From Thiobacillus sp. (GTDB lineage Bacteria; Pseudomonadota; Gammaproteobacteria; Burkholderiales; Thiobacillaceae), in NCBI GenBank assembly GCA_018263115.1, contig JADFDC010000015.1:1-51251 (forward strand): a stretch of DNA of 51,251 bases. The letters run 5' to 3'. The first letter of the stretch is position 1, and the number at the start of each line of letters is the position of its first letter. Of the stretch, positions 37,999-46,655 are shown piece after piece. Below the pieces are notes generated by a model. That model was not told the DNA's origin. It saw nothing but the letters and a program-made list of their open reading frames with translations, and did not search any database. The translations under genes were made by a program, and so were the position numbers.

Positions 37999-38771
37999 CT
38001 TTCGATCTGACTGCGCTCGATCCCGCCCTGCTGGGCCCGCCATTTCTGGCTGGACTGCTGATCCTGGCGACGCATGTTCCGCTTGGCCGGCAGGTGCTGG
38101 CGCGCGGCATTGTCTTTCTCGATCTGGCGGTGGCGCAGATTGCCGGACTGGGTGTGATCGCCGCGCATTTCGCGGGCATTGAATCGGGTTGGATGGTGCA
38201 GGTGTTTGCGGTGCTGGCGGCGATTGCAGGAGCATTGCTGTTGCATTGGTCCGAGCGGCGCTGGCCTGAAACCCAGGAGGCGCTGATCGGCTCCGTCTTT
38301 GTCGTCGCTGCCAGTGCTGGGTTGCTGATGCTGGCGCATGATCCTCATGGGGGCGAGTCGCTGCATGATCTGCTGGCAGGACAGATCCTTTGGGTCAGCA
38401 ACAGTCAGCTGATCGCCGCTATGCTGGTCACGGCGGTTCTCGGTGTACTGTTGCTTGTCGGGGCAGCCCATATAAGCTTGGGGTTCTATCTGTTGTTTGC
38501 CTGCGCGGTTACCTTGTCTGTGCAACTGGCCGGCATTTATCTGGTGTTTGCCAGCCTTATCCTTCCCGCGCTGGCGGTGCGGCGCTTGCCCGGACGCTCT
38601 GGGCTGATGATTGCCTGGGCGATTGGCGCAGCGGGTTATGCACTGGGATTGGTGTTTTCAGCCATGTTCGATCTGCCTTCCGGCGCCATGATCGTCTGTG
38701 CCCTGGCCTGGATGGCGGTTGTTTACGGATTCTTGCCCAGAATCCCAACGAAAATTAAGCCCTCAAGATAA
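37995..38771 (+). CDS. ZnuB-like metal ABC transporter permease (ABC-3 family)
   Basis: This 258-aa protein has about eight membrane helices and the ABC-3 permease pattern, including PLGRQVLARGIVFLDLAVAQIAGLGVI and the late LAGIYLVFASLILPALAVR. It should form the inner-membrane channel for the metal delivered by the adjacent binding protein. The ATPase that must energise it (ZnuC) is not encoded next to it, nor elsewhere in this window. The stop codon TAA (38769-38771) abuts the left inverted repeat of a 178-bp element, so the original C-terminus may have been altered by insertion; the present length is nevertheless normal. Confidence 0.9.
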   Translation: MTFDLTALDPALLGPPFLAGLLILATHVPLGRQVLARGIVFLDLAVAQIAGLGVIAAHFAGIESGWMVQVFAVLAAIAGALLLHWSERRWPETQEALIGSVFVVAASAGLLMLAHDPHGGESLHDLLAGQILWVSNSQLIAAMLVTAVLGVLLLVGAAHISLGFYLLFACAVTLSVQLAGIYLVFASLILPALAVRRLPGRSGLMIAWAIGAAGYALGLVFSAMFDLPSGAMIVCALAWMAVVYGFLPRIPTKIKPSR

Positions 38772-38948
38772 TCCCGGAAAATCCATTAGGCGGCCCTTTG
38801 GACCTACGCGAGCCCTGGCGGCTGCTTTGCGGCGTTTTACCGCTCCCGCTTCGCGCGCATAGTCGCGGATATGCGTTTGGCGCGGGTGCGGCAATCCACT
38901 CGCAAACCCGCTCGCCATGACCTCGCGTCCCAATGGATTATCCGGGAT
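38771..38948. mobile_element. MITE-like element with 20-bp terminal inverted repeats
   Basis: ATCCCGGAAAATCCATTAGG (38771-38790) and the reverse complement of 38929-38948, ATCCCGGATAATCCATTGGG, agree at 18 of 20 positions. They enclose 138 bp of GC-rich sequence without a gene but with internal dyads. It fills most of the gap between the permease and the export operon. No transposase is present, and target-site duplications are not obvious. Confidence 0.6.
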
Positions 38949-38950
38949 AA

Positions 38951-38988
38951 AATGTACCAGGGTGGAACTAGTTCCACCCGGTTACATT
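38951..38988. promoter_or_regulatory. Long near-perfect palindrome upstream of the export operon
   Basis: The core GGGTGGAACTAGTTCCACCC (38960-38979) is a perfect 20-bp palindrome, and symmetry continues to AATGTA/TACATT at the ends, giving 19-nt arms with two mismatches each way. There is no T-run, so an operator for the tolC-macA-macB operon is more likely than a terminator. The core lies 42 bp upstream of the proposed start. Confidence 0.65.
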
Positions 38989-39020
38989 CTCAGCCGAAGT
39001 CATATCAACGAGTAAACGCC

Positions 39021-40424
39021 TTGTCGCATGCAATTCGGGCGATCGCCCTGTTTTTCATTACTGCAGCCGCGCATGCCAATGATCCCTTGATGGTCATGAG
39101 CCGAACCTTGAGTTCTCCGGCAGCGAGCCAGCGTCCTGTGCAGGCGTGCGACAGTACAAATCCCGCCATACAAAAGTGGGGTCTTGCCCAGGTGGTGGAA
39201 CGGACACTGTGCGCCAATCCTGAAACCCGTGCGGCCTGGGCGGCGGCGCGCATCCGTGCGGCAGAACTGGGACAGGCACTGGGTGCTTATCTGCCGGAAC
39301 TGAATCTCGGCGCCGGGCTTTCCAGATCAGGTGACGATGCCTTGCCCAATGATCACTGGGCCTGGCAGACCGGGCTGTCAGCGAGTTACCTGCTCTATGA
39401 CTTTGGCGGTCGGGACGCGAACCGGAAACAGGCCGAGGCCTTGCTCGCCGCCGCCAACCTTGGACACGAAACCGTGGTGCGGGATTTGTTCCGCGATGCC
39501 GTATCGGCTTATTACCGTCTGGTCATTGCGCGTGGCGCAGTCATGGCCGCACGCGAGTCGGAAGCAGCCGCGCTTGAAACCGTGAAAGCCAGTGAGGCCC
39601 GGGTCAAGGCGGGCGCTGCTGTGCCGGCAGACCGTATGCAGGCACAAACAGCATATTCGCAGCGGCGTCTGGAGCGTATCCGCGCCGAAGGTGAGGCCGC
39701 GACCCTGCAGGGAGAACTGGCTTCCCTGATGTCGCTGCCGGCGGATACCTCTCTGGAACTGGCGGAACCCGGCGAACTGCTGTCCGGTCTGTTGCTGGAA
39801 AACTCCATGGAAGCAACGGGCAGGCTGATCGAAATCGCCAAACAGCGCCGTCCCGAGCTGGCCGCGGCGGAATCCCGCGTGGCTGCGAGCAGGGCGGCTG
39901 TCAGTTCGGCGAAAGCAGGCGGCAAGCCGGTGCTGACTGCGCAGGCGGATACGCGTTACGTGGACAGCGGGCCGGTGGATGGCTGGAATTCCAGCATTGG
40001 CATCAATGTCAGCGTGCCGGTTTTTACTGGCTACAAGAGCACATATCGTGTGCGCGCCGCCCAGGAACAGGTCAGGCAATCGGAAGCCGAGCGCGACCGG
40101 ATCGCGAATGTCGTGGCACTGGATGTATGGCGTGGCTGGCAGGCACTGAAAACAGGCGGGGAGGCGTATGTCCAGGCGCTGGATTTGCTGGAAAGCGCGC
40201 AAGCCGCCGAGAAGCTGACGCGTGGACGTTATCAGGCGGGTCTTGGCAGCGTGCTGGATGTGCTGAATGCGCAAGCCAACACCGCCTTTGCCCGCCAGAC
40301 GCAGTTGCAAACCCGTTACAGCCTTGATATCGCCCGTTCTGATCTGGCGCGCGCCGTGGGCGATCTTGTGTGGGGCGTGCTCGATTCCCGAAAAATCGCT
40401 TTGGATGACACATTGAAACCATGA
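39021..40424 (+). CDS. TolC-family outer-membrane efflux protein
   Basis: This outer-membrane channel protein has two repeated OEP domains (about residues 30-220 and 245-450), long helices rich in Ala/Glu/Arg, and segments such as YLLYDFGGRDANRKQAEALLAA and RYQAGLGSVLDVLNAQ that are typical of TolC relatives. It gives the periplasmic tunnel for the MacAB-type pump encoded next. The frame is open from 38871, but that part lies in the repeat element, and an ATG at 38952 lies in the palindrome. The TTG at 39021 gives a compact signal peptide, (M)SHAIRAIALFFITAAAHA, and a 467-aa protein, so it is preferred; its ribosome-binding site is weak. The ATG 38952 start remains possible. Confidence 0.85.
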   Translation: MSHAIRAIALFFITAAAHANDPLMVMSRTLSSPAASQRPVQACDSTNPAIQKWGLAQVVERTLCANPETRAAWAAARIRAAELGQALGAYLPELNLGAGLSRSGDDALPNDHWAWQTGLSASYLLYDFGGRDANRKQAEALLAAANLGHETVVRDLFRDAVSAYYRLVIARGAVMAARESEAAALETVKASEARVKAGAAVPADRMQAQTAYSQRRLERIRAEGEAATLQGELASLMSLPADTSLELAEPGELLSGLLLENSMEATGRLIEIAKQRRPELAAAESRVAASRAAVSSAKAGGKPVLTAQADTRYVDSGPVDGWNSSIGINVSVPVFTGYKSTYRVRAAQEQVRQSEAERDRIANVVALDVWRGWQALKTGGEAYVQALDLLESAQAAEKLTRGRYQAGLGSVLDVLNAQANTAFARQTQLQTRYSLDIARSDLARAVGDLVWGVLDSRKIALDDTLKP

Positions 40425-41578
40425 AAAAAATCGTTCTCGTCCTGGCCGCGCTGGCGTTGCTGGTTTTCGCCGGATTTTCCTGGCTGGGCAAAGGCAAGAC
40501 GCCTGAAGAGCCGCGCTATAAAACAGAAGCAGTCGAGCGCGGTTCGATCACGCAATCGGTTTCCGCCAACGGCACCCTCAATCCGGTGACCATGGTGAAT
40601 GTAGGCACACAGGTTTCCGGCACGGTTAAATCGATCAACGCCGACTTCAATCAGGAAGTGAAGGCCGGGCAGGTTCTGGCGGTGCTGGATCCTGCGCTTT
40701 TCCAGGCAGCGTTTGGTCAAAGCAGTGCAAACTTGGCGAATGCGCGCGCGCAGTTGAAATTCGCCCAGTCGGAAGAAGCGCGCTTCCGTTCGCTGGTAAC
40801 GCAGGAATACGCCTCGCGTCAGGAACTGGATCGCGCGGTTGCCGCGCGAGAGCAGGCTGAAGCAGCCGTGCGGCTGGCACTGGCCCAGGTAAGCCGCGAC
40901 CAGACCAATCTGAATCTGTCGGTGATCCGCTCACCCGTATCAGGCACCGTTATCGACCGGCAGGTGGATGTCGGGCAGACCGTCGCCGCAAGCTTCCAGA
41001 CGCCAACGCTTTTCAGAATTGGCAAGGATCTGACGCGCATGCAGATTGACACGACTGTGGCAGAAGCGGATATCGGCATGATCAAGCTGGGTCAGGAAGT
41101 CGAGTTTCTGGTTGATGCCTTCCCTGAAGAAAGTTTCAAGGGCCGCGTCGAGCAAATCCGGCTGAATGCCAAAACCGAACAGAACGTAGTGACTTACAAC
41201 GTGGTCGTCAGTGTTGCCAATCCCGAACTGAAAATGTTGCCGGGCATGACGGCGAACATAAAAGTAAACATTCAGACGCGCGATGGTGTTTTGATGGCGC
41301 CAGCGGCCGCCTTGCGTTTCCGTCCCCAGGCCAAACCTGATGAAGCAAAGGACGGTGGGAAGGCTGGCAAGGGCAAGAAAGAGGGTGGCCCGGCCGTTTA
41401 CAAGCTGGTGGAAGGCGAGCCTGTACGTGTGGCAATAAAAATCGGCATTTCCGATCAGAAGATGACAGAGATACTTTCCGGCGATCTCAAGCCAGGGGAT
41501 GAACTGGTGGTGGCGGATCTGTCCGCGAAGAAGAATGGATCGGGCCCGGGCAGCATGCCGCGCGGCCGCCTGTTTTAA
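40421..41578 (+). CDS. macA: MacA-type periplasmic adaptor (HlyD family)
   Basis: This 385-aa membrane-fusion protein links the inner-membrane MacB pump to the TolC-type channel. An N-terminal anchor (residues 2-20) is followed by a barrel-sandwich (lipoyl) domain split around a helical hairpin: GTLNPVTMVNVGTQVSGTVKSI and then SVIRSPVSGTVIDRQVDVGQTV. The beta-barrel and membrane-proximal domains follow, interrupted by a Lys/Gly-rich insert (KDGGKAGKGKKEGG, about residues 310-325). The start overlaps the TolC-like gene by 4 bp. The substrate, often a macrolide, peptide or siderophore-like compound in this family, is not predictable. Confidence 0.92.
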   Translation: MKKIVLVLAALALLVFAGFSWLGKGKTPEEPRYKTEAVERGSITQSVSANGTLNPVTMVNVGTQVSGTVKSINADFNQEVKAGQVLAVLDPALFQAAFGQSSANLANARAQLKFAQSEEARFRSLVTQEYASRQELDRAVAAREQAEAAVRLALAQVSRDQTNLNLSVIRSPVSGTVIDRQVDVGQTVAASFQTPTLFRIGKDLTRMQIDTTVAEADIGMIKLGQEVEFLVDAFPEESFKGRVEQIRLNAKTEQNVVTYNVVVSVANPELKMLPGMTANIKVNIQTRDGVLMAPAAALRFRPQAKPDEAKDGGKAGKGKKEGGPAVYKLVEGEPVRVAIKIGISDQKMTEILSGDLKPGDELVVADLSAKKNGSGPGSMPRGRLF

Positions 41579-42262
41579 ATGATCAAGACCACGGGTCTTG
41601 CCAAGGACTATGTAACTGGCGCGGGGGCTTTCCATGCCTTGCGTGGTGTCGATGTGTCAATTGACCCCGGCGAGTTTGTCGCAGTGATGGGGCCATCTGG
41701 CTCCGGCAAAAGCACCTTCATGAATCTGCTGGGATGCCTGGACAAGCCCAGCGCGGGCCACTATCACCTGGCTGGCCGCGCGGTATCCGAAATGCGTCCG
41801 GATGAATTGGCCGCGGTGCGCAACAAGCTCATAGGCTTTGTGTTTCAGGGCTTCAACCTGCTTCCGCGCCTGTCCGTGCTCGATAACGTTGCCTTGCCTA
41901 TGCTGTATGCGGGGGCTGGCCATGCCAAACGGCGCGCGCGCGCGCAAGCCTTGCTGAAGCGCGTTAGCCTGGATGGCAAGACCCACCAGATGCCCAATCA
42001 GCTTTCCGGCGGACAGCAGCAGCGGGTGGCGATTGCCCGGGCGCTGGTCAATCAGCCGCAACTGATTCTGGCGGACGAACCCACGGGCAATCTGGATTCC
42101 GAAACCAGTCATGAAGTGATGAATCTGTTCACGGAATTGAATCGGGATGAAGGCATCACCCTCGTTCTGGTGACGCACGAAATGGATATCGCCGCTTTTG
42201 CCCGGCGCCGCATCCGCTTTCTGGATGGCAAGGTGGTGGAAGATACGGGGGTGGCGGCATGA
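41579..42262 (+). CDS. MacB-type ABC transporter ATP-binding subunit
   Basis: This 227-aa ATPase powers the type VII (MacB/LolD-like) transporter. Walker A is GPSGSGKST (about 38-46), the Q-loop is FVFQGFNLLPRL, the signature is LSGGQQQRVAIARAL, Walker B is LILADEPTGNLD, and the switch His is in LVLVTHEMD. It begins at the base after the macA stop and overlaps the permease by 4 bp. In E. coli MacB the ATPase and membrane parts are one polypeptide; here they are two genes. LolD is an alternative family name but the MacA and TolC neighbours favour export of a small molecule or peptide. Confidence 0.94.
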   Translation: MIKTTGLAKDYVTGAGAFHALRGVDVSIDPGEFVAVMGPSGSGKSTFMNLLGCLDKPSAGHYHLAGRAVSEMRPDELAAVRNKLIGFVFQGFNLLPRLSVLDNVALPMLYAGAGHAKRRARAQALLKRVSLDGKTHQMPNQLSGGQQQRVAIARALVNQPQLILADEPTGNLDSETSHEVMNLFTELNRDEGITLVLVTHEMDIAAFARRRIRFLDGKVVEDTGVAA

Positions 42263-43482
42263 TCTTCCCAAGCCTGATCGGCTCCGCCTTCCAGGCATTG
42301 CGCGCCAATGCGCTACGCACATTTTTGACCATGCTGGGCATGATGATCGGCGTGGCGGCGGTGATCCTGATGCTGGCGATAGGCGAGGGCGCCAAGGCAA
42401 TGGTCAACCAGGCCATCGAATCCATGGGCAGCAATCTGTTCATTATCCTGTCGGGCGCTTCGACCTCGGGCGGCGCGCGCGTGGCCGTGGGCAGCAGGCC
42501 AACCCTGACCTACGATGACGCCCAGGCAATCCGGAAACTGCCGCTTGTCCGGGAAGCGGCGCCCGTGGTGCCGGGATCAGCCCAAATTGTCTATGGCAAT
42601 GTCAACTGGAGCACGTCGGTATTCGGCGTGACGCCGGAATATCTCACAGTCCGCAATTGGGAGATCGAGAGCGGTGGATTTTTCACCGAATCCGAGGTCC
42701 GGTCGGGCGCACGCGTGGCCGTCATTGGCCGGGTGGTCGCGCGCGAACTGTTTGGCGATGAAGATCCGGTAGGAAAAATCATCCGCATCAAGAGAAGCCC
42801 CTTCCAGGTCATTGGAGTTCTGTCGGAAAAAGGGCAAAGCCTTGATGGCCGCGACCAGGATGACACAGTCATGGTGCCGCTGACCTCGGCGCAGCAGAAA
42901 TTGTTTGGCACGCCATTCCCGGGCGCGGTGCGTTTCATCATGGCTCAGGGCGAGTCGGAACGGGTGATGGATGCGGCCGAGGAGAACATCACCTCGCTCC
43001 TGAGAATGAGGCATCGCATCGGCAAGGGCGAAGAAAACGATTTCACTGTGCGCAATCTTGCTGCATCCGCCCAGGCTCAGGCGATGGCGACTAATGTCAT
43101 GTCCTATCTGCTGGGCGCGATTGCGGCGGTCTCGCTGCTGGTGGGCGGGATCGGCATCATGAACATCATGCTGGTGTCCGTCACCGAACGAACCCGCGAA
43201 ATCGGCATACGCATGGCCATTGGCGCTCGCCGCTCGGACATTCTCTGGCAATTTCTCATCGAAGCCCTGACGGTTTCCGTCATGGGCTGCCTGATCGGCA
43301 TCATCCTGGGAGTGGGCGGCGCGTTGCTGGTTGAAAAAATGGCCGGGCTCACGGTGGTAGTGAGCGTGAGTTCGTTGATGATGGCGACGGGTGTGGCGCT
43401 GGCGGTGGGTCTGTTTTTCGGGTTTTATCCCGCTCGCCGGGCGGCTGGCCTGGATCCGATTGAAGCGCTTCGCACCCAGTAA
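42259..43482 (+). CDS. MacB-type ABC transporter permease subunit (FtsX/MacB_PCD)
   Basis: This 407-aa inner-membrane protein has an N-terminal transmembrane helix (about 18-42, TFLTMLGMMIGVAAVILMLAIGEG), a large periplasmic MacB-PCD domain (about 45-270), and three C-terminal helices of the FtsX fold (about 283-400) including LVGGIGIMNIMLVSVTERTREIGIRMAIGAR. This is the mechanotransmission type of ABC exporter that drives substrate from periplasm to outside through MacA and TolC. It is the last gene of the four-gene export operon and corresponds to the membrane half of E. coli MacB. Confidence 0.93.
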   Translation: MIFPSLIGSAFQALRANALRTFLTMLGMMIGVAAVILMLAIGEGAKAMVNQAIESMGSNLFIILSGASTSGGARVAVGSRPTLTYDDAQAIRKLPLVREAAPVVPGSAQIVYGNVNWSTSVFGVTPEYLTVRNWEIESGGFFTESEVRSGARVAVIGRVVARELFGDEDPVGKIIRIKRSPFQVIGVLSEKGQSLDGRDQDDTVMVPLTSAQQKLFGTPFPGAVRFIMAQGESERVMDAAEENITSLLRMRHRIGKGEENDFTVRNLAASAQAQAMATNVMSYLLGAIAAVSLLVGGIGIMNIMLVSVTERTREIGIRMAIGARRSDILWQFLIEALTVSVMGCLIGIILGVGGALLVEKMAGLTVVVSVSSLMMATGVALAVGLFFGFYPARRAAGLDPIEALRTQ

Positions 43483-43567
43483 ACCCATCGTTTGGGAATG
43501 GAATTTGCTCCTCATGAACCAGGCTTGGGAGTAGGATTGCAAAAGTATTGCTGTTTGGAGTATTGCC

Positions 43568-45328
43568 ATGGATAGGCTTGCCTTGTTACCAATAATTGTT
43601 GCCTTGACGCTCGCCGGATGCAGCACGCAGCCGGTCGCGGCTACGGCAAATCCTGTAATTGTGGCGGAGGAATCCAGGTCTTCGCCGCACCCGGATATGG
43701 CCAATGCCGGGGAAAAGTCTGCCCAGCCCGAAGTCAAGCTGCCAGCTATTCCGCTTACGGATGAGTTGTTGTACAAATTTCTGGTTTCCGAGATCGCGGG
43801 CCAGCGCGGCATGATTTCCGTGGCCAAGGAGGGCTATATGGAACTTGCCAGGCAGACGAAAGACCCGCGTGTGGTCAAACGGGCGGCGGAGATTGCGGTG
43901 TTCAGCCGGGATACGAATGCGGCGCTGGAGTCCACCAGAATGTGGCTGGAGCTTGAGCCTTCTTCACCCCGGGCTGTTCAGACACTGGTTGCCTTGCTGG
44001 TCGCTCAGGGCAAACTTGATGAGGCAACGCCTTATCTTGAAAAAATGCTGGTCAGCGATGGACCTGCGAACGGTTTCATGCACCTTACGGTGCTGTTCTC
44101 TAAGACCCGCGATACCAAGGCCGCGTATCAGGCCATCAGGAAACTTGCCGCCAGTTATCCCGCAGTACCTGAAGCTCAATATGCCATGGCACAGTCGGCC
44201 ATCCAGGCTGGCAAGACGGACGAAGCGCTGGATGCGCTCAAACAGGCGGATGTCTTGCGGCCAGGCTGGGAAACTGCGGCAACACTGCGCGCGCAGTTGC
44301 TTTCCAAGCAGTCGCGCAGCGACGCCTTGAGTTTCATGAAGGGTTTTCTGCAAACTTATCCGCAGTCACGCGAGGTGCGGCTGGCCTATGCGCGCATGCT
44401 GGTCAATGCCAATCAGTTCGACGAAGCGCGCGAACAGTTCGCACAGCTGACGACCGAAATGCCGGATAACGCTGATGTGCATGTGGCTGCAGGTTTGCTG
44501 TCCCTGCAAATGGCAGATCCGGATCGTGCGGAAACCTACCTTAACCGCGCGCTCGAACAGGGATATCGCGACGCCGAGATGGTCCGTTACTACCTGGGGC
44601 AGGTATCGGAAGAGCGCAAGCAGGATGTTCAGGCAATCAGCCGCTATGAATCAGTGACAAAGGGCGAGTATCTGGTATCCGCCCGCACGCGGCATGCCGG
44701 CATACTGGCGCGCCAGGGAAAACTGGCCGATGCGATAGCGTTGCTGAAATCGACCGAAGTGGCGAATGACAGCCAGCGCATACAGTTGCTGCAGTCGGAA
44801 TCAAATCTGCTGCGCGATGCCAAGGATTTCGAAGGCGTGTACAAGCTGCTCGACGATGCCTTGAAGCAGCGCCCGGATCATGTCGACCTGCTTTACGACC
44901 GGGCCATGGCCGCGGAAAAAATCAATAAGCTGGACGTGGCCGAAGCCGATTTGCGCAAGGTGATCAAGCTCAAGCCGGATTACGCTCACGCATACAATGC
45001 GCTGGGCTACACGCTGGTTGAAAAAACCAATCGTCTCAACGAAGCCGCCGAACTCCTGGAAAAGGCCTTGTCACTGGCGCCAGACGATGCATTCATCCTC
45101 GACAGCGTGGGTTGGCTGCACTATCGCAAGGGTAATCTGGACAAGGCGCGGGAATACCTTGAACGTGCCTGGAAACTGCGCCAGGACCCGGAAATCGCCG
45201 CACATCTGGGCGAAGTGTTGTGGATGAAAGGCAGTCGCGACGAAGCATCCAGACTTTGGGATACAAGCTTGCAAAGCAATCCCAATAACGAGGCGCTGCT
45301 GGAAACGCTGAAGAAATTCAAACGTTGA
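43568..45328 (+). CDS. TPR-repeat lipoprotein
   Basis: This 586-aa protein is an exported lipoprotein (MDRLALLPIIVALTLAGC, lipid-bearing Cys18) made almost wholly of tetratricopeptide repeats, about 12 of them; clear units include AHAYNALGYTLVEKTNRLNEA and AFILDSVGWLHYRKGNLDKA near the C-terminus. TPR proteins scaffold protein complexes, here at the outer membrane or in the periplasm. Homologues occur next to lolB and ispE in many betaproteobacteria, but the partner is unknown. GGAG lies upstream of the ATG at 43568. The stop overlaps the next gene's TTG start. Confidence 0.9.
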   Translation: MDRLALLPIIVALTLAGCSTQPVAATANPVIVAEESRSSPHPDMANAGEKSAQPEVKLPAIPLTDELLYKFLVSEIAGQRGMISVAKEGYMELARQTKDPRVVKRAAEIAVFSRDTNAALESTRMWLELEPSSPRAVQTLVALLVAQGKLDEATPYLEKMLVSDGPANGFMHLTVLFSKTRDTKAAYQAIRKLAASYPAVPEAQYAMAQSAIQAGKTDEALDALKQADVLRPGWETAATLRAQLLSKQSRSDALSFMKGFLQTYPQSREVRLAYARMLVNANQFDEAREQFAQLTTEMPDNADVHVAAGLLSLQMADPDRAETYLNRALEQGYRDAEMVRYYLGQVSEERKQDVQAISRYESVTKGEYLVSARTRHAGILARQGKLADAIALLKSTEVANDSQRIQLLQSESNLLRDAKDFEGVYKLLDDALKQRPDHVDLLYDRAMAAEKINKLDVAEADLRKVIKLKPDYAHAYNALGYTLVEKTNRLNEAAELLEKALSLAPDDAFILDSVGWLHYRKGNLDKAREYLERAWKLRQDPEIAAHLGEVLWMKGSRDEASRLWDTSLQSNPNNEALLETLKKFKR

Positions 45329-46608
45329 CCGAAGTGGATTTCGCCAGTTCGTTTTTGCAGCCGGATCATGCAGAAAACGATGGCGGCAAAAGCCGTCAGG
45401 AATGGGCCAGCCGTCAATCCTTTGCCAATGTCGAATTCATGCTGTCATGGCAGTCTGCCGAGGCCGGACATACCGATATCTATTTGGCGCAGAACCTAAA
45501 TTTGTGGCGGGACTGGATGCCGCCAGAAATTGAGTCATGGCTGGTCGACAAGCCGGTTGGAGTGGTTGATGCGTTGAAACTGCTGCCCGGGTCCCTGGTT
45601 CCAGAAGCCGATGCGCGGGAAGTCTTCGACGTTCCATCCATGCGTTTCAATCAGCATTATCTCAAGCACAAAAAAGTTGTCCCGCGCACTGGACGTTTCT
45701 ATCCCAAGGGCTTTATTGCTGGCGTTCGCGATATTTACAGCGAGGACTTCACGCCTTTTCGCGTGGCTCAGTCTGAGGAAGACAGGCTGACAGTGGATAT
45801 TGGCCATCCGCTTGCAGGATGCGAGGCAACGCTTGCTGCCAATATTCTCGATATCTGGGCGGGGGGCAGCGAGCGCGGAGGACGCGCCCAGGATATTCCC
45901 CAACTGGTGGCGGGGCACGGCCCCGGCATGCAGGCACGCTGGCGGGGACTGGCTACGGATTTCTTCAGCGATGATGCGTTTTTGCGCGCCAGCAACGAAG
46001 AAGACATCCGCTTTTATGCGCGGCCGCGTTTTGTCGACCATTTGGATGCCACGGCATTACGGCAAGTCAGGCAACTGTATGCCAGATTGTTGCCGAGGGG
46101 TGCGTCGATTCTGGACCTGATGTCTTCGGTCAACTCCCATCTGGATGAAAGCCTTGAAACAGCCAAAGTATGCGGGCTGGGAATGAATGAAGATGAACTG
46201 GCCGCAAATCCGGTACTATCTTCGCGCATTGTGCATGACCTTAATACTCGTCCAGAGCTGCCTTACGACGATGAAGCCTTCGATGCGGTGATATGCACGG
46301 TATCTGTTGAATATCTGATCCGGCCTCTTGAGGTCTTTGACAGTGTTGCCAGAGTGCTCAAGCCGTGCGGTAAATTCGTTGTAAGTTTTTCAAATCGCTG
46401 GTTTCCACCCAAGGCGATTCAGGTATGGGGGGATTTGCATCCCTTCGAGCGCATGGGGCTGGTGCTGGAGTATTTCCTGCGGACTGATAAGTATCGCGGA
46501 TTGCAGACGTTTTCATTGACGGGCTTGCCACGGCCCGCAGATGACAAATACGCGGACCGGATGCAGTGGTCCGATCCCGTTTACGCTGTCTGGGGCGAAA
46601 AAGCCTGA
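45325..46608 (+). CDS. Methyltransferase with N-terminal SlyD/FKBP-like segment
   Basis: The 427-aa protein appears to join two parts. The C-terminal half (about 235-400) is a class I SAM-dependent methyltransferase of the type 11 kind: ILDLMSSVNSHL in the place of motif I, GMNEDELAANP, then FDAVICTVSVEYLIRPLEVF and VLKPCGKFVVSFSNRWFP. Motif I lacks the usual Gly-rich loop, so SAM binding may be weak or altered. In the N-terminal half, LTVDIGHPLAGCEATLAANILDIW resembles the end of SlyD/FKBP peptidyl-prolyl isomerases. The start is TTG at 45325, overlapping the TPR gene stop. The function is unknown; a protein-modifying role is a guess. Confidence 0.8.
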   Translation: MTEVDFASSFLQPDHAENDGGKSRQEWASRQSFANVEFMLSWQSAEAGHTDIYLAQNLNLWRDWMPPEIESWLVDKPVGVVDALKLLPGSLVPEADAREVFDVPSMRFNQHYLKHKKVVPRTGRFYPKGFIAGVRDIYSEDFTPFRVAQSEEDRLTVDIGHPLAGCEATLAANILDIWAGGSERGGRAQDIPQLVAGHGPGMQARWRGLATDFFSDDAFLRASNEEDIRFYARPRFVDHLDATALRQVRQLYARLLPRGASILDLMSSVNSHLDESLETAKVCGLGMNEDELAANPVLSSRIVHDLNTRPELPYDDEAFDAVICTVSVEYLIRPLEVFDSVARVLKPCGKFVVSFSNRWFPPKAIQVWGDLHPFERMGLVLEYFLRTDKYRGLQTFSLTGLPRPADDKYADRMQWSDPVYAVWGEKA

Positions 46609-46655
46609 TTGATCTGGTCTTCTGATATCAATTGAGATTTAATCGGTAATAGAAA

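Noticed and set aside
38871-38951. N-terminal extension of the TolC-like frame
   Set aside because: It lies inside the inverted-repeat element, is Arg-rich without a signal peptide, and has no start signal.
39378-40310. 310-aa open frame on the minus strand opposite the TolC-like gene
   Set aside because: No motif, antisense to a clear gene.
42577-43827. 416-aa open frame on the minus strand opposite the MacB permease and the start of the TPR gene
   Set aside because: It spans two real genes on the other strand and has no family resemblance or ribosome-binding site.
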